DNA of 5,010 nucleotides from Actinomycetes bacterium (GTDB lineage: Bacteria; Actinomycetota; Acidimicrobiia; Acidimicrobiales; Palsa-688). The stretch is taken from positions 1 to 5,010 of the forward strand of contig JAKBBA010000215.1 of NCBI GenBank assembly GCA_021808665.1. Reading direction: 5' to 3'. A program made the translations under genes and the position numbers. Position 1 is the first letter of the stretch; each line of letters opens with the position of its first letter. Below, piece by piece: positions 1-5,010 of this stretch. The notes under the pieces were generated by a model, which saw only the letters and a program-made list of their open reading frames with translations, was not told where the DNA came from and did not search any database.

Positions 1-752
1 AAGGTGATCTTGTGCTCGTCACACCAGGCCAGCAGGTGGGCGTTGATGAACTCGGATCCGTTGTCAGAGTCGATGCCCAAGATCGGGAAGGGAAACTGGG
101 CGACGACGTACTCGATGGCCTCGAAGATCCAGATGGCCGCCTTGTTCTTGACGCTGCGGTTGATGGTCCAGCCCGTTGCGATGTCGGTGACAGTGAGGGT
201 GAAGCAGAACTCGCCCGACGAGTTACCCCCCTCGTGGCCGACCAGGTCGATCTCGACGAACCCAGGTAGGTTTCCGGACCATTCGGCCCACGTGCGGATA
301 GGGATCTGGGACTTGAGCAGCGTGCCCGGCTTGGTGTGCGCCCGCCCCCGCGGGAACAGCTTGGCCCGCTCGGAAGCGAGGTGGCGGTCGATCGACGCCG
401 CGCTCATCGAAATCAGCAGCTGCGCCTCTTGGTCGCTGAGCTCGATCTCGCCGTCGCGCAAGAGGGGCACGACGGTGGCCGGCATCGGTGCGAGGCGCTT
501 GCCCGCCGGGGTGCGGGTCAGCGTCTCGCACGCGATGAGGCAGGCGATGACGTTGGGGCCGAACTTGTCCGTTCTGGCCGCCCGGGGTTTCGCCACCTTG
601 ATCGTGGCGGCATTCCCTAAGGCCGCTCTGGCGTAATCGCGGTGCCACCCGGTGAGCTCGACCACCTCGCAGAGAATCCTCGACTTCTCGGTCCGGCCGG
701 CCCGCTTGTAGGCCGTAGCCAACTTCTTCGTCACTGCAAGACGTTGACTCAT
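1..752 (-). CDS. DDE (rve) integrase-core transposase, 3' end cut by window edge
   Basis: This frame is open on the minus strand from an in-frame stop at 768-770 to the window edge, about 250 codons. It encodes a cut-and-paste type transposase that acts on DNA ends. Residues 1-45 form a basic helix-turn-helix-like start (MSQRLAVTKK..., ending near GWHRDYARAAL). Residues 128-165 carry a linker with PRGRAHTKPGTLLKSQIPIR. The catalytic core begins at VEIDLVGHEGG, with the first catalytic Asp at about residue 169. The second Asp lies in GIDSDNGSEF at about residue 230. The third acidic residue would be about 35 residues further on, outside the window. The pattern matches actinobacterial integrase-core transposases often filed under ISNCY-like families. 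I chose ATG at 750-752 because GGAG lies six bases upstream; ATG at 762-764 and GTG at 765-767 are in-frame alternatives. No frameshift or stop interrupts the visible part, so the gene may be intact. Confidence 0.9.
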   Translation of the reverse strand, partial: MSQRLAVTKKLATAYKRAGRTEKSRILCEVVELTGWHRDYARAALGNAATIKVAKPRAARTDKFGPNVIACLIACETLTRTPAGKRLAPMPATVVPLLRDGEIELSDQEAQLLISMSAASIDRHLASERAKLFPRGRAHTKPGTLLKSQIPIRTWAEWSGNLPGFVEIDLVGHEGGNSSGEFCFTLTVTDIATGWTINRSVKNKAAIWIFEAIEYVVAQFPFPILGIDSDNGSEFINAHLLAWCDEHKIT

Positions 753-822
753 CGAGAGCTCCATCACTCACGCCTAGCCCGTGCAGTCACCCGCCCCGGG
801 GATCCCCTCGAGCGGAGAATCT

Positions 823-870
823 CAGTTGAGGCAACGAATGGGGCCAGGCGGAGGTTTCAGCTGAGTCAAC
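823..870. repeat. Two imperfect 13-bp direct repeats in the IS end
   Basis: CAGTTGAGGCAAC at 823-835 and CAGCTGAGTCAAC at 858-870 match at 11 of 13 bases, are in the same orientation and start 35 bp apart. They lie 70-120 bp upstream of the transposase start. Repeated subterminal motifs are a usual form of transposase-binding site, so this is my inferred role. Chance similarity is possible because both contain the self-similar TGAG/CAAC pattern. Confidence 0.45.
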
Positions 871-999
871 TCGGTGGAGCAGTTCGAACTTCCCATAGTA
901 TGTAGACTGGTCGAAGTTAAATTAGTGAAGGGGCAGCAGTGAGGTGCACTGAATTTGGCTTAGCGTGTAATTCGCGTCGCTTTGTGGTGACGTGGCCTG

Positions 1000-1038
1000 C
1001 GGGTTGTCGTTTTTTAGGTGGACGATGTGCTTAACCCG
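1000..1038 (+). other. Possible leader stem enclosing a mini-ORF start
   Basis: CGGGTT at 1000-1005 is the reverse complement of AACCCG at 1033-1038, with one G-U pair possible on each side of the stem. The 27-base loop contains a T6 run, AGGTGG (1016-1021) and the ATG at 1025. If transcribed, the stem would enclose the start region of a 13-codon ORF. Six base pairs with a long loop is weak evidence. Confidence 0.2.
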
Positions 1039-1066
1039 TCGGTTGCACGCTCCTTCCGCTGGGTGA
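1025..1066 (+). CDS. Candidate 13-residue ORF in the leader (doubtful)
   Basis: ATG at 1025 opens a 13-codon frame, MCLTRRLHAPSAG, ending at TGA 1064-1066. AGGTGG at 1016-1021 gives a passable Shine-Dalgarno site. The run LTRRLH resembles the start of short actinobacterial leader peptides of the LTRRxHxDL type, but the usual Ser-Ala-Leu-Cys end is missing. It could be a leader, a precursor peptide or chance. Such short frames are expected by chance, so confidence is low. Confidence 0.12.
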   Translation: MCLTRRLHAPSAG

Positions 1067-1154
1067 GCCCCTTTTTTGGTGGCCGATCGGGTAGTAGGGC
1101 GGCCAATTGCCCCCAGTCTTCAGATGGAGCCGTGTGCTGCCCGTCGGTGACGTG

Positions 1155-1196
1155 ATGCTTGTTCGTCTCGTGGAAGCTTTTATGAGTCGTCGATGA
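1155..1196 (+). CDS. Candidate mini-ORF overlapping the E1-like gene start (ATGA)
   Basis: ATG at 1155 opens a 13-codon frame, MLVRLVEAFMSRR, stopping at TGA 1194-1196. That stop overlaps the ATG at 1193 of the next gene as ATGA. An internal ATG at 1182, giving only MSRR, sits five bases after GGAAG (1172-1176), the best ribosome-binding sequence in the area. The frame could serve for translational coupling, or as a tiny peptide substrate of the ThiF-like enzyme, as mccA is for MccB. The first is a modest inference and the second is speculation. Confidence 0.2.
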   Translation: MLVRLVEAFMSRR

Positions 1197-2380
1197 CAGA
1201 ACCTGACACAGCTACTGTCGGTGCGCTTTTGCGGGACCTCGTTTGTGACCGCAGTTGGAGTCCGCCGCTGCAGTTTGTCGCATCCGACGATGGCGACCGA
1301 CGACGACTTGCGACACTGGTTTCAGCAGGCCGGGTTACGGTTGTGGTGGATCCCATCGCGGAGTTCGCTGACGAGTTCTACGAGTTCCGCCATGCCGGGG
1401 AGATGACCGATAGCGCTACTCGGGAGGTGTTTAAGTGCCGGTTTTTCGACGATGCTGACACCTTCGGTGTCTGGGTGTTTTTCCCTTGGTCAGGAGAACT
1501 TGTCCGATACCCGGAGCGACAGGAGCATCTTGGTCTAAGGACCTTCCGGAACCGGGAGTTGATTACTGCCGCGGAGCAGCAGCGTCTCGGCGAGGCGAGG
1601 ATCGCCGTGTTCGGTCTGAGCGTCGGAAGCAACGTTGTGGATCAGTTCATCCAGGTCGGGATCGGGGGCGCCTATCTGATCGGGGACATGGACCGGGTCA
1701 GCCCTACCAATCTCAATCGGATGCGTGCCGCGATGCGCCATGTCGGCATGGCGAAGACGGATGTGCTGGCATGCAAGATCAGCGAGGCTGACCCTTACAT
1801 CGATCAGGTGCACCTCGCCGACGGGTACGGCGCGTCAGGCGACGAGCAGCTGGCAGCGTTCAACCCGGATTTGATAGTCGAAGAGGTGGACGATTTGGTC
1901 GTCAAGGCACGGATAAGGCGGTGGGCTAGTGCGAGTCGTACGCCGCTGATCATGGTGAGTGACATTGGCGAACGATCGATGGTGGACGTCGAACGCCACG
2001 ATTTGGGCAGCGTCCGACCGTTCAACGGACGCGTCAAGCCCGAGACGTTTGACAAGCTGGCAGAGGGCGAACTCAGTTCTGCGGAGGAGCGACGGCTTCT
2101 TATCAAGATAGTTGGACCTAAGAACCTGAGCGTTCGGATGCTGACATCTGCGTTCCAGGTGGACAAGCAACTAGCTGGGATGCCCCAGCTCAGCTCGGCC
2201 GCTTCGGCAGGAGCAGCGGTCGCCAGCGTCGCAGCCAGGGCAGTGCTCGGGCACGAGCAGATGAAGTCAGGAGCATACGTGCTCTCACCGAGGCGGATGC
2301 TCGGGCTTCGCCCGCAGGCTGGTATCCGCGACACAGTTGCAGCCCTCAGCGCGCTGCGCCGTGAGCTAGCTAGCAGCTAG
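1193..2380 (+). CDS. ThiF/E1-like adenylyltransferase (Rv1355c/MoeY-type, no nitroreductase domain)
   Basis: The 395-residue soluble protein is predicted to use ATP to adenylate a carboxylate group, as ThiF, MoeB and MccB do. Residues 1-130 form a family-specific N-terminal domain containing GVWVFFPWS (92-100) and LRTFRNRELIT (115-125). The nucleotide-binding Rossmann fold starts at IAVFGLSVGS (137-146). It continues through GDMDRVSPTNLNR (164-176), with Asp165, Asp167, Asn173, Asn175 and Arg176, then Lys188, then EADPYI (198-203), and the acidic EEVDD (230-234) expected to bind Mg-ATP. The sequence order matches the ThiF part of M. tuberculosis Rv1355c (MoeY). Long relatives carry a C-terminal nitroreductase domain; this one stops soon after LSPRRMLG (365-371). 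There are no CxxC zinc pairs, and only three cysteines (18, 82, 194), so a thioester step is not evident. ATG 1193 is the first possible start after an in-frame stop at 1148-1150, but it lacks its own ribosome site. The exporter gene follows after six bases. Confidence 0.85.
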   Translation: MTEPDTATVGALLRDLVCDRSWSPPLQFVASDDGDRRRLATLVSAGRVTVVVDPIAEFADEFYEFRHAGEMTDSATREVFKCRFFDDADTFGVWVFFPWSGELVRYPERQEHLGLRTFRNRELITAAEQQRLGEARIAVFGLSVGSNVVDQFIQVGIGGAYLIGDMDRVSPTNLNRMRAAMRHVGMAKTDVLACKISEADPYIDQVHLADGYGASGDEQLAAFNPDLIVEEVDDLVVKARIRRWASASRTPLIMVSDIGERSMVDVERHDLGSVRPFNGRVKPETFDKLAEGELSSAEERRLLIKIVGPKNLSVRMLTSAFQVDKQLAGMPQLSSAASAGAAVASVAARAVLGHEQMKSGAYVLSPRRMLGLRPQAGIRDTVAALSALRRELASS

Positions 2381-2398
2381 CTGGCCATGAGAGCTAGC
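2364..2398. repeat. AGCTAGCT cluster at the E1/exporter junction
   Basis: The self-complementary octamer AGCTAGCT occurs at 2364-2371 and 2375-2382, and AGCTAGC recurs at 2392-2398. The first two copies could pair as an 8-bp stem with a three-base loop spanning the stop codon of the upstream gene and ending just before the exporter ATG. There is no T-run, so it is not a standard terminator. It may modulate translation of the exporter, or be a slippage-generated tandem repeat. Confidence 0.4.
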
Positions 2399-3844
2399 GC
2401 CCGCTCGCAGGGCCGAGAAGCCGTTCAGGGGCGTGCGTCATTGATTCTCGCTGCCACATGCGGCGCGCAGTTCATGCTCATGATCGACGACACAGTCGTG
2501 AACGTGGCGCTGCCGACGCTCGGTAGAGACCTTGGGTTCAGCGTCGAGCTGCTTCCGTGGGTGGTCGATGCCTACATGTTGCTATTTGGCGGCTTCATGA
2601 TATTCAACGGCCGGGTGGCTGATCTGTTCGGTCGTCGACGGGTATTCGTGGCCGGGTTGCTCCTGTTCGTCTCGGCCTCGCTGACCGCAGGTCTTTCCCA
2701 GTCCGCGATGATGCTGGTGGTTGCGCGGGGCGTGCAAGGGTTTGCTGGCGCCCTCTTGGCCCCCGCGGCGCTCGGCATCCTCGCCGCCACCTTCCAGGCC
2801 CCGGAACAGCGTCGCCGGGCGCTCGCCGTCTGGGGTGCCTCGACCGGGCTTTCAGGGATCGCAGGAGTTCTCCTAGGCGGAGTTATCACAGGCTTTCTCG
2901 GATGGCGGTGGGTATTTCTGATCAACGTGCCTGCCGGGGCGGTGATCCTGGTTTTGCTAGTTCTCGCCGCTTCGAGTTGTCGCGACATCGACGGCAGTGG
3001 CGCTCACCTCGACGTACCAGGCGCTGTCCTCGTTTCATCGGGCCTGCTGACTCTGGTGTGGGCGGTGCTGAGAGCGCCGACACATGGGTGGTCTAACGCC
3101 GTGACATTGGCGTCCCTGGCGACAGCGGGGCTACTGCTGTGTTGCTTTGTGGCCCGGGAAGCCCACGCCTTCGAACCCATCCTCGATCTGCGATTGTTTC
3201 GCCGCCGAGGTTTTACGGCGTCAACTGCATGCATGTTGCTGGCGGCGGCTGGCATGTACTCGATGGTGTTTTTTCTTACTCAGTACATGCAGACAGTCCG
3301 AGGGTGGTCTCCGGTACGCACAGGCGTATCCTGGTTGTCCTTCGGCGGCCTATTCATGGTTGCGACGGGCATATCAATCAAGCTGACCCCAAAGGTCGGC
3401 GCTCGGGTCCTGATCGTTGCGGGCGGAGCTTTTGGGTGCGCGGGCCAGCTACTGCTCCTTCGCACAACTGCGGGAGGCAGCTACTGGACTCAGCTTGCCC
3501 CGGCCATAGCATTCATGGGAGCGGGCATCGGTTTGGCATTTATGCCCGTCTACGTGACAGCGCTGCACGGACACGGCACCGGTCAGTCCAGCGTTGTATC
3601 AGCGGTTCTCGGGACAACGCAGCAGGTCGGGGGAGCGATTGGGGTGGCAGTTCTCGGGTCAGTCGCGATCAGCCGCGGCCATTCTGTCCTCGCCCGCACA
3701 GGAAACCTGCGGCTTGCGCTCATCGACGGCTTCCACCGTTCTTTCCTACTTGCTGCGTTGTGCATGATGGCCCTCAGTCTTGCAGCATTGTTTTTGCCAT
3801 CGGTCACGGAGGAGGTCAACATGGAGGCGGTGCAGGGCTGGTGA
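2387..3844 (+). CDS. DHA2-type MFS drug/metabolite exporter (14 TM, EmrB/QacA-like)
   Basis: This 485-residue inner-membrane protein is predicted to export a small molecule in exchange for protons. It shows DHA2 motifs in order: motif D1 as IDDTVVNVALPTLG (33-46), motif A as GRVADLFGRRR (75-85) in the first cytoplasmic loop, and the antiporter motif C region as GLSGIAGVLLGG (154-165). GWRWVFLINVPAG (172-184) follows, and the typical late-helix pattern SSVVSAVLGTTQQVGGAIG lies near the end. Hydrophobic segments are consistent with 14 helices, and the length is normal for the family. It begins six bases after the E1-like stop, with no clear ribosome site, so translational coupling is likely. 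The next in-frame ATG lies inside helix 1, which supports the chosen start. Position in the cluster suggests it exports the product of the flanking enzymes or gives self-resistance. The substrate cannot be predicted from sequence. Confidence 0.92.
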   Translation: MRASARSQGREAVQGRASLILAATCGAQFMLMIDDTVVNVALPTLGRDLGFSVELLPWVVDAYMLLFGGFMIFNGRVADLFGRRRVFVAGLLLFVSASLTAGLSQSAMMLVVARGVQGFAGALLAPAALGILAATFQAPEQRRRALAVWGASTGLSGIAGVLLGGVITGFLGWRWVFLINVPAGAVILVLLVLAASSCRDIDGSGAHLDVPGAVLVSSGLLTLVWAVLRAPTHGWSNAVTLASLATAGLLLCCFVAREAHAFEPILDLRLFRRRGFTASTACMLLAAAGMYSMVFFLTQYMQTVRGWSPVRTGVSWLSFGGLFMVATGISIKLTPKVGARVLIVAGGAFGCAGQLLLLRTTAGGSYWTQLAPAIAFMGAGIGLAFMPVYVTALHGHGTGQSSVVSAVLGTTQQVGGAIGVAVLGSVAISRGHSVLARTGNLRLALIDGFHRSFLLAALCMMALSLAALFLPSVTEEVNMEAVQGW

Positions 3845-3953
3845 GGCCAGTGCTGCACCTAGAGCGATATGGACGGATTCATAAGGGTACCTGGCTCGTG
3901 TTGAGGCAATGCCTGACATTGAACTCGGTGACCCCGGAAGGAGCGATAGAGCA
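3845..3953 (+). promoter_or_regulatory. 109-bp gap before the acyltransferase gene
   Basis: The gap is too long for tight coupling, so the third gene may have its own promoter or be read through from the exporter gene. It contains an odd palindrome AGGCAATGCCT (3904-3914) and the 10-mer GTTGAGGCAA (3900-3909), which also occurs in the IS end at 825-834. TTGAGG at 3901-3906 resembles a -35, but no good -10 follows at 16-18 bp. There is no terminator-like stem with a T-run. Confidence 0.3.
3938..3943 (+). promoter_or_regulatory. Ribosome-binding site deciding the acyltransferase start
   Basis: AAGGAG lies ten bases before ATG 3954. The upstream in-frame ATG at 3909 has no comparable site, so 3954 is preferred. 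The spacer is slightly longer than ideal. Confidence 0.65.
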
Positions 3954-4808
3954 ATGACCGACGCACTGGTACGCCCCGACCTGGGCAGTCAGGCGGCCTA
4001 CCTCATCAGAAGCTGTACAGAGGGATCTGACCCATCTTTAGTGGCTGAGGCGTTGCGTATTCACGCAGCCGGCTACCTGTCGATGGGTTTCCTCAATGGC
4101 GAGGCGGTCACTGAAGAAGGGTTCATTCACCCCGATATTGATCGGTCCCGAGGGGAGACGACCGAATATTTTCTGGCCGTTAACAGCACTAACGCTGGCG
4201 ACTGCGCGACGTTACGCAAGGTAAGGCTCAGGCCGGGCGCATCCATGACCGACTTTGATTGCTATGAACTCTGTCGAAGGTCGCTCTTCCCGGAAGGAGC
4301 GGCCCATCTAGCGCGAATGTTCTCGGAGGCTCAGGCGGTGGTCGAAATCTCTGCCTTGGCTAGGACCCCCCAGGCCTCGCCGGCCACCGTGTGGCATCTG
4401 CTGCGAGCGGCGGTGCATGACAGCATGGCACGAAAGGAAGTCTGGTTTTTTTGCCTTGTCGTGTCGACCTACGACAGCTTCGTGAGCCACCTGGGGCCCA
4501 GTTTCATGAGTGTCCTCGGCCGTGATGTAGCAATTGAGGACGGGCGGGTGAGTTCGGACGTGATGCTTCGCCCGGTAATGGTCGATACCACATCCTTTAT
4601 CGATTCGATGCTCCTCGACTACGAGGGTGCGGCGGGCAGGACTCGTTCCCGGCTGGAACGGTCGTTGCTGTTCTTTAGCGAAGGTCTCGACGAGAAAGTT
4701 GTTTCCCCGGCTGCGGCCGCCTTCAGGGGCGAGCGGGCGGGGGAGAACTTCCGACCTCCCCGGCTAGCTACTTCGGCCCCGAACAACGCTGTTGGATCGC
4801 CGACCTGA
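3954..4808 (+). CDS. Putative autoinducer-synthase/FeeM-like N-acyltransferase (GNAT fold)
   Basis: This 284-residue soluble protein is not recognised by name. Its order of elements fits the acyl-homoserine-lactone synthase/FeeM branch of the GNAT fold, which moves an acyl group from acyl-carrier protein or CoA to an amine. RIHAAGYLSMGFL (35-47) resembles the N-terminal Arg-Tyr motif of such enzymes. TEYFLAVNS (70-78) and ATLRKVRL (85-92) fit the next two strands. VEISALA (130-136) fits the conserved E-[IV]-S/T-x-[LF]-A strand, and VWHLLRAAVHDSMARKE (146-162) plus VWFFCLVVS (163-171) fit the following helix and strand. SFIDSMLLDY (214-223) is near the end of the core, and the last ~55 residues are a variable tail. 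Start 3954 is chosen for its ribosome site; 3909 would add 15 residues. TTA codons occur at residues 29 and 87. Alternatives are an unrelated GNAT or an uncharacterised family. Identification is by motif order only. Confidence 0.5.
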   Translation: MTDALVRPDLGSQAAYLIRSCTEGSDPSLVAEALRIHAAGYLSMGFLNGEAVTEEGFIHPDIDRSRGETTEYFLAVNSTNAGDCATLRKVRLRPGASMTDFDCYELCRRSLFPEGAAHLARMFSEAQAVVEISALARTPQASPATVWHLLRAAVHDSMARKEVWFFCLVVSTYDSFVSHLGPSFMSVLGRDVAIEDGRVSSDVMLRPVMVDTTSFIDSMLLDYEGAAGRTRSRLERSLLFFSEGLDEKVVSPAAAAFRGERAGENFRPPRLATSAPNNAVGSPT

Positions 4809-4817
4809 GGTGGAGCG

Positions 4818-5010
4818 ATGGGCGGCCGGCGGCCGCTCGTGGCCCGATCCCGCCTTTCGGCCCTGTGGGCTCCGTTCTCGACCTTTGACGGCACGTCGGG
4901 TCGCGTCGAGGCCGGCATGGCGGGGGTCGGACGGTGGCGGCTTTGGGATGAGATCGGCCCGGGTTGCGGGTCGGGACTGGACGAGGCAGGTCGTTTATGG
5001 CGGCCACGTT
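4818..5010 (+). CDS. Weak candidate ORF running off the right edge
   Basis: ATG 4818 opens a frame with no stop to the window end, 64 codons. AGGTGGAG (4808-4815) lies just upstream but very close to the ATG. The product is rich in Gly, Arg and Trp and matches nothing I recognise. In GC-rich DNA such open frames arise by chance, and a minus-strand frame also stays open here. The stretch 4809-5010 otherwise shows no RNA gene, terminator or repeat that I can support, apart from the GC-rich self-complementary GCGGCCGC near 4829. Confidence 0.15.
   Translation, partial: MGGRRPLVARSRLSALWAPFSTFDGTSGRVEAGMAGVGRWRLWDEIGPGCGSGLDEAGRLWRPR

Larger units (their letters stand above)
1..870 (-). mobile_element. 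Partial insertion sequence (transposase 5' part plus upstream end)
   Basis: The leftward transposase together with its upstream non-coding end is read as one side of an insertion sequence. The outer boundary is not proven. I place it near 870 because two related 13-bp repeats sit at 823-835 and 858-870 and because composition becomes less GC-rich soon after. It could extend to about 900. The opposite end, the terminal inverted repeat partner and any target-site duplication lie outside the window. Confidence 0.5.
871..1192. other. Non-coding leader between IS end and the three-gene cluster
   Basis: No convincing gene of normal size lies in this 322-bp stretch, which is less GC-rich than its flanks. 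It holds TAGTAT (896-901), TAGACT (903-908) and TAAATT (918-923) as possible -10 hexamers, but none has a good -35 at 16-18 bp, so no promoter is called. It also holds two T6 runs (1010-1015, 1072-1077), an inverted repeat (1000-1005 with 1033-1038), a 9-bp direct repeat GGTGACGTG (986-994, 1146-1154) and another, CCCGTCGGT (1035-1043, 1140-1148). The promoter of the downstream cluster is most likely here. Confidence 0.6.

Noticed and set aside
4..636. 210-residue open frame on the plus strand at the left end
   Set aside because: It is antisense to the transposase, whose minus-strand frame carries clear DDE motifs; the plus-strand product has no recognisable pattern.
223..771. 182-residue minus-strand open frame starting close to the transposase start
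   Set aside because: It is a different frame of the same strand and its product is Arg/Gly/Pro-rich without motifs; the adjacent frame gives VEIDLVGHEGG and GIDSDNGSEF.
896..923. Sigma-70-like promoter at TAGTAT, TAGACT or TAAATT
   Set aside because: No matching -35 hexamer lies 16-18 bp upstream of any of them; kept only as possible -10 sites in the leader entry.
1061..1077. Rho-independent terminator before the T6 run at 1072-1077
   Set aside because: The only stem directly upstream is three base pairs (GGG/CCC), too weak to call.
1804..2334. 176-residue minus-strand open frame inside the E1-like gene
   Set aside because: It is Ser/Arg/Thr-rich antisense to a gene with clear ThiF motifs.
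1193..2380. E1 component of a CBASS type II or bacterial ubiquitin-like (Bil) defence system
   Set aside because: No nucleotidyltransferase, E2-like, ubiquitin-like or JAB peptidase gene is present, and the N-terminal domain fits the Rv1355c type instead.
1193..3844. A true microcin C operon
   Set aside because: The pairing of ThiF-like enzyme and MFS pump is similar, but no mccA-like heptapeptide ending in Asn is seen and the enzyme fits a different ThiF branch.
3139..3957. 272-residue plus-strand open frame overlapping the exporter gene
   Set aside because: It is a shifted frame inside the MFS gene with no motifs, while the MFS frame holds a continuous membrane protein.
4809..4860. Terminator after the acyltransferase gene
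   Set aside because: GC-rich self-complementary bases exist (GCGGCCGC), but no T-run or well-formed stem follows.
4768..5007. 79-residue minus-strand open frame at the right end
   Set aside because: It is Pro/Arg-rich, overlaps the end of the acyltransferase gene and resembles a GC-driven chance frame.

Overview
The window looks like a stretch of high-GC actinobacterial chromosome or plasmid. The reasons are GC-rich third codon positions in all genes, a transposase of a type common in mycobacteria, rhodococci and their relatives, and an E1-like enzyme closely resembling the mycobacterial Rv1355c (MoeY) family. The exact genus cannot be read from the sequence.

Layout. Positions 1 to about 870 are the end of an insertion element. 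They hold the first ~250 residues of a DDE (rve-type) transposase reading leftward off the window edge, plus two imperfect 13-bp direct repeats (823-835 and 858-870) upstream of its start that could be transposase-binding sites. Positions about 871 to 1192 are a non-coding, less GC-rich leader with short repeats, a possible stem and very small ORFs. Positions 1193 to 4808 hold three rightward genes. The first is a ThiF/E1-like adenylyltransferase without the nitroreductase domain found in long Rv1355c-type proteins. Six bases later comes a 14-helix DHA2-type MFS exporter. After a 109-bp gap comes a 284-residue protein that looks like an autoinducer-synthase/FeeM-like N-acyltransferase of the GNAT fold. 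Positions 4809 to 5010 are distinctly GC-richer and hold only a weak candidate ORF that runs off the right edge.

Interpretation. The three genes plausibly form one small biosynthesis-and-export cassette: an enzyme that activates a carboxylate with ATP, an acyltransferase that could load or transfer an acyl chain, and a proton-driven exporter for the product. I do not recognise this as a characterised system. The nearest logical analogies are the microcin C (MccB plus MFS) and pantocin A (PaaA plus PaaB) peptide systems, where a ThiF-like enzyme and an MFS pump make and export a small antimicrobial. Here a FeeM-like acyltransferase takes the third place and no clear precursor peptide is present. 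The substrate and product are unknown. The transposase next door suggests an accessory region.
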